From Mesostigma viride (Eukaryota; Streptophyta; Mesostigmatophyceae; Mesostigmatales; Mesostigmataceae), in the NCBI GenBank assembly GCA_009746045.1, contig RPFO01000238.1, positions 1-45,395 on the forward strand: a DNA stretch of 45,395 nucleotides. Direction: 5' to 3'. The notes beneath the pieces were generated by a model that was given only the letters and a program-made list of their open reading frames with translations, was not told the origin of the DNA and ran no database searches. The translations under genes and the position numbers were made by a program. Position 1 is the stretch's first letter. Each line of letters begins with the position of its first letter. Of this stretch, positions 29,321-37,192 are shown in pieces.

Positions 29321-30067
29321 TTACAACCCACGAAACATGAGTCCTGTGCTGAAACTTTCGCGTAGTCCTTCGTAATCGCGATCACCGTCCGTGTCCACGA
29401 ACAGAGTGCCCAGCGTCGTAAGCAGTCCGCGTTTCGGTTTGACCGCGGCGGGAGGGGGCGAGGGCGCCAGCGCCATCTGGTAGTGGCCCGACTGGTCCGG
29501 CCCTCCGAGGCGGTCGAAGTAGTAGTAGACGCGCGCCGGTCCGCCGGCGTACCGCCGTCCGAACTCGTGCACGCGCACGTCCCCGCGGCCGTAGTCGTTG
29601 TAGACCAGGATCCGCGAACGCAACGCGCGCGCCGTCGCCTCGATCTGCGGCGAGTCCGCCATCTCGCGGTCCCAGTGCGCTTGCAGGTACTCTTGCGCGG
29701 TGCGCGGCCGGTCGGAAGACGACAACCCCAGTCGCAAGAGGTGCGGATCCTTCGCCAGTTCGCGGGTCGCTCGTCGGCGCAGATCGGATCCGTCGACGGA
29801 CAGCCGTTCGTTCGTGGACGGGGCGGGGTACCTCTCGGGGTACAGGCTCGCAAGGACGCTGCGGTAGAAACAGTTGTTCCAAGGAGCCGATCCGCACTCG
29901 ACCGTTCGCACGCGGTCCGTGCGATCCGAGCCGTCCATCATGCGGACGGACGGGATCGCGACGTGTCGGTCTGCGCGGGGCGCGCGGGATGTCGTCGCGG
30001 TTCGAGCCGACACGATTCCGGACTCCATAAAGCCCCGGTCTCGCCTCCTCGCGAGGCCTCCGCGCAT
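29321..30067 (-). CDS. OTU-type cysteine protease (deubiquitinase)
   Basis: 248 residues from the ATG at 30067. The catalytic Cys motif NNCFYRSVL lies at about residues 64-72 (Cys66), preceded by Trp-Asn-Asn where OTU proteins usually have Asp-Gly-Asn. The middle QIEATARALRSRILVYN fits the conserved OTU segment before the core strand, and GHYQMAL carries the catalytic His (His195). OTU proteases cleave ubiquitin chains and are common in large DNA viruses. The residue before Cys (Asn rather than Asp-Gly) is a mild departure. It shares a 40-bp divergent promoter (TATACTATAAATTTG) with the plus-strand gene at 30108. Confidence 0.8.
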   Translation of the reverse strand: MRGGLARRRDRGFMESGIVSARTATTSRAPRADRHVAIPSVRMMDGSDRTDRVRTVECGSAPWNNCFYRSVLASLYPERYPAPSTNERLSVDGSDLRRRATRELAKDPHLLRLGLSSSDRPRTAQEYLQAHWDREMADSPQIEATARALRSRILVYNDYGRGDVRVHEFGRRYAGGPARVYYYFDRLGGPDQSGHYQMALAPSPPPAAVKPKRGLLTTLGTLFVDTDGDRDYEGLRESFSTGLMFRGL

Positions 30068-30107
30068 CGAATATCGAACATACACTATACTATAAATTTG
30101 TCGGTGG
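30068..30107. promoter_or_regulatory. short divergent promoter
   Basis: The 40 bp between the OTU gene and the next gene contain ACACTATACTATAAATTTG, AT-rich in a GC-rich setting. Comparable TATAC-like boxes lie directly before ATGs at 33091, 33506, 34686, 37162, 39168, 41648 and 44912, suggesting a common promoter with a very short leader. Confidence 0.55.
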
Positions 30108-30497
30108 ATGGAACGTGCGCTGCGACTCGTCGACTTCTACACCCGCCACCTGTCCGCGTGCGACGAAATCGTTCTGGAGCGAGTGTCCGTCGACGAGGAC
30201 GAGGTAGCCGAGTACTGCGTGGGCAAGAACGTCGTCATCGCCGGCCAAATTATTCGCAAGCAAAAGTTTCCGGAAGGCGACTGGAAGGACGTGTTGGAAG
30301 TCTGCGTCGAGGCAGCGGACGAGGCCATCGAGAAGATCGCTCTCAAGTCGTCGGTGTTTCCGGAGCAGGTCGCGGGGCGTATCCTCCTCCTCGCCTCCTC
30401 CATCAAGAGAGTCGGGTCCGCCTTCGAGCAGGATGAGTGCGACGAGCCGACACGCGTCGTCGAGCGACATGGCGACCGACTGGTCATCCGAGGATGA
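30108..30497 (+). CDS. small acidic protein of unknown function
   Basis: 129 residues, MERALRLVDFYTRHL. Mixed alpha/beta and acidic, with no recognised motif. It overlaps the start of the next gene by 29 nt (ATG 30469) or 65 nt (ATG 30433), in a different frame. Confidence 0.65.
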   Translation: MERALRLVDFYTRHLSACDEIVLERVSVDEDEVAEYCVGKNVVIAGQIIRKQKFPEGDWKDVLEVCVEAADEAIEKIALKSSVFPEQVAGRILLLASSIKRVGSAFEQDECDEPTRVVERHGDRLVIRG

Positions 30498-31580
30498 CCG
30501 CGCGCGCGTCGACGAGCTGCTGCGGGCCCTCGACGAGCCGCTTTACCGATCTCTCACGGACGAGGAGACGCGTCTGGCGCGGCTCTTTCACGAGTTCCTC
30601 GAGACGGACCGCGTCGTCAAGGGGCCGGAGCACACGGCCAAGACCGCGCGCGTGTTCGAGGCGTTCTCCGATTTCATGGAGGACAAGGGGGGGACAGGTA
30701 CGACCACGAGGCGCGGTTCCAACAGGACAAGCGGTTCTGGAACGCGCTCTTCGAGCGGCACGGGTACTCGTGCGGCGGTGGGCTCGGGACGAAGCGGACC
30801 ACCGGTTTCTTCGTCAACGACAACCGCGGGGTCGTGTCCAACGGAGTGATGTCGGACCTCGACCTGTCGGATTTCGCGGTCTTCAAGGGCCGCACGCGTC
30901 TCGGGATGGTGGCGGGCGCGCTCATGAAGTATGCGGGCGACGGCGTGAAGGACGAGCTCACCAACGAGATCATCGACAGGCTGGACAGGACAGGCGTCGA
31001 GAATCTCGGCACCGAGGAGAAGTACAAGACCTGCCACTTGCACGCGCTCTTCCTCGTCATGGCGCAGAAGAAGGCGCGGGTGCCGCGGGAAGTCAAGAGG
31101 TGGATGCTCGAGCATCGCCGCAGACTCAGTGACAAGGTGTGGGACATGAACCCGAACTTCAAGCGCGGGCGGATGGACTTCTTCCACGAGAGGGCTCGTT
31201 GGCCACCCTGGGACTCCCTGCGCACGTTCGAGGACGAGGATGCGCCCGACCGTCCCGACCCCGCCGTCCCCGAGCGCGCGTCGGAAGCGGCGCCCGCGGC
31301 CGTGCCCACCCTCGAGAACGCGGAGGCGTTCTTGGCGTCCCCCCTCGTCGTCCTGTGCAAGGACGGGTACACCAAAGTGAAGGATTTTCGCAAGGCCTAC
31401 CTCGGCCAGTTTCTGGGGGACCCGCTGTGGCACGCCGGGAAGGGAAGGACGACCGTCGAGGACCTGCGCGCCATCTTCGAGCCCAGCGGGATCGAGTTCG
31501 TTTCCGACAAGAAGATCAAGGGCGTCAAAGCCGATTGGGTGAAAGGGGTGCGGCTCGCGGATAATCCTCGGGCTCTATAG
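30469..31580 (+). CDS. unknown helical protein, one frame break
   Basis: The frame starting MATDWSSEDDRARV runs to a G run at 30686-30692. Beyond it, coding continues in the frame that ends at 31580, so one base seems missing there; the whole would be about 370 residues. The C-terminal 70 residues (VKDFRKAYLGQFLG, TTVEDLRAIF, KKIKGVKADW) resemble the winged-helix-like tails seen in some large-virus DNA-binding proteins, but this is only a pattern impression. Five bases separate it from the next gene. Confidence 0.6.
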
Positions 31581-31585
31581 TACGA

Positions 31586-31891
31586 ATGGCTTGCGAGTGG
31601 AAAGACGTGTTCGGAGCGCCCCGAGAGGGCGCGCACGCGTACAGGATCTTAGACGTAGCGGTTGTGGACCTAGTGGGCACGATCCTCATTGCATGGATGT
31701 TGAGTCGGTATTGGGAAATAAACTTTATTATCATGTTTGCATCCTTATTCGCCCTCGGGCAACTCATGCACATCTTGTTTTGCGTCGACACCACGGTCGC
31801 GCGTTTCGTTTCGCGAGCGACAGGCCTTGCAATGCCGCCGCCGCCTGGGGGGGTCGCACTCGCACAGTCCCCCGCCCCCTTCTCCGAGTAG
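31586..31891 (+). CDS. small two-helix membrane protein
   Basis: 101 residues. MACEWKDVFGAPREGAHAYRILD is followed by two hydrophobic segments (about 24-42 and 46-64) and LMHILFCVDTTV. This pattern (FGxPxxGxHxxRI, two membrane helices, HxLFCVxTT) matches a small membrane protein that recurs in many large DNA viruses; the match is from memory of the pattern. The last ~30 codons overlap the convergent Cys-rich gene and may not be real, since a small frame change after the VDTTV motif would end it sooner. Probably a virion inner-membrane protein. Confidence 0.65.
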   Translation: MACEWKDVFGAPREGAHAYRILDVAVVDLVGTILIAWMLSRYWEINFIIMFASLFALGQLMHILFCVDTTVARFVSRATGLAMPPPPGGVALAQSPAPFSE

Positions 31892-32286
31892 ACGACAGTC
31901 TCTGCACTCGCCTCGCAGGCGGAGGTGCGCGCAAATCTGGCTCCCGCCGGTCCGTTTCTCTTTACATTCGCGGCACCGGGATCGTTGTTTGTCGTGTTCG
32001 CACAAGGCGGAGCCCTTGCACGCGTGGCAGCTGTACTTGAACTCCCGCACGGACAGTAGGAGGAGGGGGTGCACACCTGACACCTCCTCTTGCTGCGCCC
32101 GTGGACGCAGCCGCTCTTCTTCGACTTTGGGGCCGGGTCGCAAGGGGGATCCGGTTCGGTGCGGTACACGCAGTGGGCGCACGTCCACCACGGCACGCGC
32201 CCGTGGGGACAGGCGCGGAGACGACGGACCGTCGGGTGTTGGAATGCGGAAGTCGCGAGCATGGTTGCGATCGGTGCGTCTGACAT
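31745..32286 (-). CDS. tandem CxH...CxxC zinc-motif protein, one frame break
   Basis: Begins MSDAPIATMLAT at 32286. It carries repeated C-x-H-x6-9-C-x2-C units: CPHGRVPWWTCAHC, CVHGRSKRRCQVC, then after a frame change CEHDKQRSRCREC, CAHLRLRGECRDC and a degenerate CECDPPRRRRHCKAC. The break lies at a GGG run near 32045, between units two and three. Tandem repeats of this type are frequent in giant viruses and some protists; their function is unknown. The final part overlaps the membrane-protein gene on the other strand, so the exact end is uncertain. Confidence 0.7.
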
Positions 32287-32304
32287 CCCGCCGGACCGAC
32301 CTTT

Positions 32305-32430
32305 CTACTCGTCTTCCCGTCGGCTGGCCGACACGTCCTTGAACGCCTTGTTTTCGGTTACGACGACGGGGCGGAACAGGACCAGTTTGTGGTCGGTCGA
32401 GTCGACGCGCTTCAAGACGACGTACATCAT
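32305..32430 (-). CDS. 41-residue protein overlapping the upstream stop
   Basis: Starts MMYVVLKRVDSTDHKL and ends in TAG at 32305. Its ATG shares bases with the TGA of the preceding gene (ATGA at 32430-32427). The product is amphipathic and has no known motif. The tight overlap and the 18-bp gap to the next gene favour a real small gene. Reinitiation after the upstream stop is an inference. Confidence 0.5.
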   Translation of the reverse strand: MMYVVLKRVDSTDHKLVLFRPVVVTENKAFKDVSASRREDE

Positions 32431-32885
32431 GTCTCGTAGGCGAACGACATGCCGACCGGACCCCCTCCAGCTACCGTCCAATCGGGCGCGTTTTTGTCGC
32501 GAATCGTTTGTACGGCCGTCTCCGCGTCCATCACGCCCACGCCGCTGGCCCGCTGCACCTCGATGGGCACGTGGTTCGACTGTTCGGGCGACGACACGAT
32601 CTCGACCAGGCCGAGTTTCCCGTCGGCGGACACGAGTCGCAAGCGCGTCGTCGCGCCGTCCACCGACTTCCACTGGAACTCGCGGTGCTCTCGCTTCTTC
32701 TCGGCGAACTGCTCGCCGGTGGCGCGCGACACGGGGAACAAGGGGGTGCCCGCGTACGTCGGGTCGATCTTGTCCGGCGTCACGGTCCGCGCCCCGTTCC
32801 CGCGTCGCCTGCGACTCGCGAGATAGAGGATCAGGAACGCGATGGCAATCGACAATGCGATGATCGCGATCCACAGTCGGTCCAT
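32427..32885 (-). CDS. N-anchored membrane protein
   Basis: 152 residues from MDRLWIAIIALSIAIAFLIL at 32885; the frame is open further upstream but no other start fits. One N-terminal membrane helix (about 4-25) is followed by an Arg-rich stop-transfer segment (ASRRRRGNGAR), then a ~120-residue soluble beta-rich domain (DGATTRLRLVSADGKLGLVE). It is probably a virion membrane protein. Family unknown. Confidence 0.65.
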   Translation of the reverse strand: MDRLWIAIIALSIAIAFLILYLASRRRRGNGARTVTPDKIDPTYAGTPLFPVSRATGEQFAEKKREHREFQWKSVDGATTRLRLVSADGKLGLVEIVSSPEQSNHVPIEVQRASGVGVMDAETAVQTIRDKNAPDWTVAGGGPVGMSFAYET

Positions 32886-32939
32886 CTTATACCCATCCGT
32901 CCAAAATAAAATCTGTCCTTCGTGTATACCAAACCAAAC

Positions 32940-33062
32940 ATGCCGCTTCGGAGCAAGACCACGGGCAGGTTCATCAAGAGGAGCCACTCCGGCGCCGCTC
33001 ACCGGCGTCGCCGGCATCACGCGAGGGCCCCCTTCATCATGATGCCGTTCGGCGGGGGCTAA
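32940..33062 (+). CDS. tiny basic peptide (40 residues)
   Basis: ATG at 32940, TAA at 33060-33062. It starts MPLRSKTTGRFIKRSH, continues with a run rich in His and Arg (AHRRRRHHAR) and ends in Gly-Gly-Gly. The start is preceded by GTGTATACCAAACCAAAC, similar to other short leaders here. Small Arg-rich peptides of this size in virion clusters often condense DNA, as adenovirus core peptides do; the comparison is by composition only. Confidence 0.5.
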   Translation: MPLRSKTTGRFIKRSHSGAAHRRRRHHARAPFIMMPFGGG

Positions 33063-33090
33063 TTTTCTTTCCATTGTGTACGGTATACAG

Positions 33091-33474
33091 ATGGCGGACT
33101 TCGAGGGCGCTCCGTTTGACGGGGCCGTGTCACCGCAGATCTCGTTACCACAAAGCGCGCTCCCCACGCCCGTAGGGGTGGACCCGGGTCCTCTGGCGCC
33201 GATGGGGTGGGCCGCCGCGTTCGGTCTCGACCTCGCGACGGCGGCGAAGGCCATGGCGAGCGTGTCCCCCGCGCCGCCTCCCGTCATCTTGCCGTTCGTG
33301 CCTCTCGAGTTCGACCCCCGACTGGAAAACCGGTTCGAGCAGCGGTTCGCGGAGAGGGGCGCGAGGGAGAACGATCCCGTGCCCCGGCCGAGCGGGAGGG
33401 GCGAGGGGGCCGAGTTGATGGGCCGGAAGATCGCCGACGCCATCCGTGCGATCGAGCGAGGCTCGTGGAACTGA
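33091..33474 (+). CDS. Pro-rich small protein of unknown function
   Basis: 127 residues, MADFEGAPFDGAVSPQ. The N-terminal half is Pro/Ala-rich; the C-terminal half is helical with an Arg/Glu-rich segment (RFEQRFAERGAREN). GTACGGTATACAG is immediately before the ATG. No family recognised. Confidence 0.6.
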   Translation: MADFEGAPFDGAVSPQISLPQSALPTPVGVDPGPLAPMGWAAAFGLDLATAAKAMASVSPAPPPVILPFVPLEFDPRLENRFEQRFAERGARENDPVPRPSGRGEGAELMGRKIADAIRAIERGSWN

Positions 33475-33505
33475 AATATGTTGGGGTAGAAATATACAGG
33501 CGGAG

Positions 33506-33862
33506 ATGGACAAGTCTGTGGTCCGCGGTCTCGTGTTCGCGCCCGGAGCGGGGAAGAAGCGGTCCGTCAACCGGTCCGAGTATCCGTACGAGTCCGAGTT
33601 CCGCGCGGCCGACAAAGAGGCCGTGCCGTACGTGTCTCCGAACACGGACGACTGGAACCCAACTGGGTTGCGACAGCTGACCCACGCGGATCTGGAGTCC
33701 ATGTTCCTCGTGTCGGAGGCTCGTCGAGCGGCGCAGATCGCGCGACTCGAGGAGTCTCGTCTGCGTGCCGCGGAGAAGCAGAAGGCGTACAACGCCGTCG
33801 CCGTCGATCCCAAGCCCCGGACCATCCTGTGGACCGGGCAGTACGAGGACCTCTACTCTTAG
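33506..33862 (+). CDS. small charged protein of unknown function
   Basis: 118 residues, MDKSVVRGLVFAPGAGKKRS. It has a helical, Arg/Glu-rich segment near residues 70-95 and a short hydrophilic end. AAATATACAGGCGGAG precedes the start. Its TAG stop (33860-33862) overlaps the TAA stop of the convergent gene by two bases. Confidence 0.65.
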   Translation: MDKSVVRGLVFAPGAGKKRSVNRSEYPYESEFRAADKEAVPYVSPNTDDWNPTGLRQLTHADLESMFLVSEARRAAQIARLEESRLRAAEKQKAYNAVAVDPKPRTILWTGQYEDLYS

Positions 33863-34394
33863 CGATGGGACGAGACGAACTCGAGTAACATGGAAAAGGT
33901 GTCGGTGCCCAAGTCCATGAGCTGGCCGCGGAGACCGGGAGGGGGGTGGGGGGCGTGCTGGGAGGGGCACGTGGACGGGTGTCGGGCAAAGGATAGAGTT
34001 CGACTTCGACCTCCGTCACGTTGGACAGTTCGGGCGAGAAAAGCACCACCTCGTCGGTCTCGTTCTTCGGGACGTACGTCTCGACGGAGTTGGGGATGAC
34101 AAAAAAGTGGCCTCGGCCCGACGAGAAGTCGAGCGGGTTCATCGACGAGTGGATAGGGATGGCCGCGTGCACCTTGTTGATGGCGTATCCGCCGACCTTG
34201 ACGTAGGCGGCCGTCGTCGTCGAGGAGACGCCAGGCACCGAAGCCCACACCAGGCGACACGACTTCACGGAGGTGACGGGGTAGGGCAGTCGGAACTTGG
34301 TGTCGCCCTGCTTGTTGGTTCCGCACACGAGCACCTGCGTGCGCTTGTCGCGGCTCGGGTGGGGTCGTGCGACTCCTTCGACCACGCAATCCAT
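33859..34394 (-). CDS. jelly-roll minor capsid/penton-like protein, one frame break
   Basis: Begins MDCVVEGVARPHPSRDK at 34394. The body is beta-rich. VSSTTTAAYVKVGGY, HFFVIPNSVETYVP and VTEVEVELYPLPD follow the strand pattern of NCLDV or adenovirus-type minor capsid proteins, with the final QLMDLGTDTFSMLLEFV as the closing strands. The last ~25 codons lie in another frame after C runs near 33925-33950; one extra C would join them. The joined end falls exactly on the neighbour's stop, which supports the idea of a base-calling loss. The structural call is inference from the pattern, without alignment. Confidence 0.55.
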
Positions 34395-34534
34395 TTAGTA
34401 GAGTCGGAGAAATAATAAACGTCGCTGCGGTTTGAATCCCTTTTCGCGTGCAGACCGCACTTCCGTTTGCCGTCGTCGGCCTCGCGGTGGCATCGTTTAC
34501 CGTCTTTCGTCCTGCCCGCGCACCGCGGGGTCAT
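34265..34534 (-). CDS. small CxxxTxxGxxC-type zinc protein
   Basis: Starts MTPRCAGRTKDGKRCHRE at 34534 and has CAGRTKDGKRC-x9-CGLH, the same Cys3His motif as the protein at 28275. The frame continues into the capsid-like gene (overlap 34265-34394). A one-base change near 34405 would stop it before the overlap, so the real product is probably about 45 residues. Function unknown. Confidence 0.45.
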   Translation of the reverse strand: MTPRCAGRTKDGKRCHREADDGKRKCGLHAKRDSNRSDVYYFSDSTKWIAWSKESHDPTRAATSARRCSCAEPTSRATPSSDCPTPSPP

Positions 34535-34560
34535 TTTGCCACACAAACGACTACAAAAAA

Positions 34561-34665
34561 ATGGATCCGTCGAGAGCCCGCGGGCGTTCGTCGGTCGACA
34601 AATCTCTCGTCGGGATTTGTCGAAACGACCGACGTCGGAGGGCGCGACGGAGGAAATTGTCGTAG
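34561..34665 (+). CDS. tiny Arg-rich peptide (34 residues)
   Basis: ATG at 34561 after ACAAAAAA, TAG at 34663-34665. The C-terminal half is RNDRRRRARRRKLS. It lies just before the membrane-protein gene at 34686. The composition suits nucleic-acid binding, but such a short frame could also be chance or part of a 5' leader. Confidence 0.3.
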   Translation: MDPSRARGRSSVDKSLVGICRNDRRRRARRRKLS

Positions 34666-34685
34666 TGTACCATAGATACAAGAGG

Positions 34686-35861
34686 ATGGCAAGAGACGCT
34701 CTGACCCTGTGGGGCGGCACGGCCGTCATGTCCTCGTTCGTCATGGGCATCGAGATGATGCTGCTCTTGCTGTACATCCGTCTGGAGATCAACACCGCCG
34801 CGAAAAAGGCCATCCGGAGACAGGTGGCGTCTCAGTTGGGCGAGGGGGCCAGCGATCCCATTCTTCCGGAAGACGTGGGGATGGACATGCTCGCGGATCG
34901 CGTGGTCAAGAGCGTGGCTGTCAAGGACGGCGGGGCCGAGAAGGTATACGATGACATGGGGGGGGCGGGGGTCATGTGGCTCACGATGGTGTCGTACGTC
35001 CTGCTCGCCGTGCTCGGGGCGGGGGCCTCGTACTACGCCTTGCGCGGGCGGGCCGAGAGGACGCCGGTGGAGGAGGGGTGGTGGACCGTGAGCGTGTCTA
35101 CGCTCGGATCCCTGGGCGTGATCTTGCTCGGACAGTACCTGTTCGTCAAGCTGGCCGTCATCCCGTTCTACGCGGACACGTACAACAAGATCGCGGAGGA
35201 GTCGAAACGGGTGCCGCGGTTGGAGAAGGACGACTGGAAGCTGACCTTGAAGCTGCTGTCGCCCACCCTGATCACCTTCTCGATGGCGATCGTGACCGCG
35301 ATTGCCGGACGCCGGTCGACCAGCTGGAAACTCGTCCTGATGTCCGCCGTCATGACGTGTCTGACCGGCGTCACGGAACTCGTGTCGTGGGGTTTGATGA
35401 AAGGCATCGCGGTCCCGATGGATCACGTCGTCGCGCACGTGAACAACGCCGCCCTCGTCGTCGCGAGCAAGGATGACAAGGAAACGAAAATGAAGAAGCT
35501 GAACGAGGTATTCTTCGACGGGGGGAGCGCCGGGCTGAGTTTCGCGACGTTCGCGAGCCACGCGAGGAACATGTACTGGACCCGTAAGGACGTGGAGCTC
35601 GACGCGGAGGGCAAGATCCGGCTGGTCCCGGCGGCCAAGTCGAACCGGTTTGAGATCGGGTTCCTCTTGCTCTGTTCCGTCGTCCTCCTGCTGGTCCCCG
35701 CGGGCGCCGTCGTCTTCCGGGCCAACAAAAAGGACTCGGCCAGTCTGATGTTCCAATGCGTGGCCCTCCTCGCGTCGTACGGCGTGTTCATCACCAAGGT
35801 CGGACAGACCACCACGATGGCGAAGATCGCGACGGGGCTGAGTCGGCCCAAGGCCGCCTAA
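34686..35861 (+). CDS. multi-pass membrane protein
   Basis: 391 residues from MARDALTLWGGTAVM. About seven hydrophobic segments can be seen (near 10-30, 96-115, 134-155, 200-222, 228-250, 330-350 and 360-378). Between them are soluble loops, including an N-terminal helix with an acidic GEGASDPILPEDVG part and a Lys-rich KDDKETKMKK loop. GTACCATAGATACAAG precedes the start. Its TAA stop (35859-35861) overlaps the TAG of the convergent gene. Probably a structural membrane protein; family unknown. Confidence 0.7.
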   Translation: MARDALTLWGGTAVMSSFVMGIEMMLLLLYIRLEINTAAKKAIRRQVASQLGEGASDPILPEDVGMDMLADRVVKSVAVKDGGAEKVYDDMGGAGVMWLTMVSYVLLAVLGAGASYYALRGRAERTPVEEGWWTVSVSTLGSLGVILLGQYLFVKLAVIPFYADTYNKIAEESKRVPRLEKDDWKLTLKLLSPTLITFSMAIVTAIAGRRSTSWKLVLMSAVMTCLTGVTELVSWGLMKGIAVPMDHVVAHVNNAALVVASKDDKETKMKKLNEVFFDGGSAGLSFATFASHARNMYWTRKDVELDAEGKIRLVPAAKSNRFEIGFLLLCSVVLLLVPAGAVVFRANKKDSASLMFQCVALLASYGVFITKVGQTTTMAKIATGLSRPKAA

Positions 35862-37162
35862 TCGTATTCCCTGTAATCCACGGGCTGTCTTTTGCGCATC
35901 TTGCGCTTGTCGGGGTTGAAGTTATCGGGGTTTAACAGATGCGCGATGAGTGCGCGGTTCTTCAACTTCATCGCGAGGACGGTGGCTTTGTGCGTTTCCC
36001 ATTTTTCCCTCGCTCTCTCCGCCCTTGCCCGCCCCGCATTGTCCTCTTGTTTCATCATATCGTTCTCCGCCCTCGCCCTCGCTCTCGCCTTCGCCCTCTC
36101 ACGTCCCGCATTGTCCTCTTGTTTCATCATGGCGTTCTCCGCCTTGGCCCTCTCCCTCGCCGCCTTGGCCCTCATCATTTCCCGTACCGCATTGTCCTCT
36201 TGTTTCATCATGGCGTTCTCCGCCTTGGCCCTCTCCCTCGCCGCCTTGGCCCTCATCATTTCCCGTACCGCATTGTCCTCTTGTTTCATCATGGCGTTCT
36301 CCGCCTTGGCCCTCTCCCTCGCCGCCTTGGCCCTCATCATTTCCCGTACCGCATTGTCCTCTTGTTCCATCATGTCATTCTCCGCTCTCATCCTCGCGAT
36401 CCTATGGGCGGAGAACTGGTCGATCACATCCCTCTCCCGGTTTGTCAGCGTCGGGGTACGGCGGGTGCCCCCCGTAGCACACGCGCGCTCCACGTTGTCG
36501 AGGGTTCCCTTCATGAGGATTTGGAAACCGTCTTCCTCGTTATACGGAGAAAGACCGTACGTCTTGTAGTTGTTTACGAGTAGTTGGTTTTGTTCGATGT
36601 CGCACCAATAGATACGCAGCAAATTCTCGTCCTTGGTGCGAAACGCCTCCTTCACATCGGGGTGCGCGCGAGACTTTGGATACTTTTCGAACTTTTTCTT
36701 GAGATCCTCGAGAGTCAACTCGGGATACGGTGCAACGTGAGGGCAATCGCCGCCGCTCGCGTTCAGTGTCATCATGAGAGTCCCCGCCGATCGATCCATC
36801 AAAGGCTTCATCTGACGGACCGCGTAACACAGCATTCGGTGACCCATCCCTTTGAACTTGTCCTTTTCCGCATCATCGGCAATATTTGGAAACTGTCTCG
36901 GACGACTGTAATACCAAGCCAGGTACATCGTGTCGGGGGACTCTTTCTCCAAGCAGAGGTACGCCATGGCGGCGCTACCGTTGTTCGGACCCGCGAGTGT
37001 CTTTTGCACCGCCGCCTTTCGGATGTGGGTGACCAGATCGGACGTGTACCCGCGCGGGATCGGGACCCACATTTCCAGCGTATTGCCCTTCAATTTCTCC
37101 CTCATCTGGAACTTTTTGCCGTTTATCTCAGGCATGACCCAGTCTTTCAGAATTCTGGACAT
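35858..37162 (-). CDS. GNAT-like protein with 27-residue coiled-coil repeats
   Basis: 434 residues from MSRILKDWVMPEING. The N-terminal ~240 residues show a possible acetyltransferase (GNAT) layout: AMAYLCLEKES, a KGMGHRMLCYAVRQM helix, and a final NNYKTYGLSPYNEEDGFQIL strand-helix pair. I infer this from the pattern only. The C-terminal half consists of near-identical 27-residue units (AENAMMKQEDNAVREMMRA then KAARERAK), rich in Glu, Lys and Met, predicted as one long helix, then a basic tail. GTATGATACACA precedes the ATG. It lies 30 bp downstream of the helicase gene on the same strand. Confidence 0.65.
   Translation of the reverse strand: MSRILKDWVMPEINGKKFQMREKLKGNTLEMWVPIPRGYTSDLVTHIRKAAVQKTLAGPNNGSAAMAYLCLEKESPDTMYLAWYYSRPRQFPNIADDAEKDKFKGMGHRMLCYAVRQMKPLMDRSAGTLMMTLNASGGDCPHVAPYPELTLEDLKKKFEKYPKSRAHPDVKEAFRTKDENLLRIYWCDIEQNQLLVNNYKTYGLSPYNEEDGFQILMKGTLDNVERACATGGTRRTPTLTNRERDVIDQFSAHRIARMRAENDMMEQEDNAVREMMRAKAARERAKAENAMMKQEDNAVREMMRAKAARERAKAENAMMKQEDNAVREMMRAKAARERAKAENAMMKQEDNAGRERAKARARARAENDMMKQEDNAGRARAERAREKWETHKATVLAMKLKNRALIAHLLNPDNFNPDKRKMRKRQPVDYREYD
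36036..36410. repeat. 81-bp tandem repeat in the coiled-coil coding region
   Basis: Exact or near-exact 81-bp units begin at 36108, 36189, 36270 and 36351 (marker GCATTGTCCTCTTGTTTCAT), with a shorter 72-bp unit at 36036. They stay in frame and encode the 27-residue helical repeat. High DNA identity suggests recent expansion. Confidence 0.85.
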
Positions 37163-37192
37163 TGTGTATCATACGCGAAGAAAAATACATGG

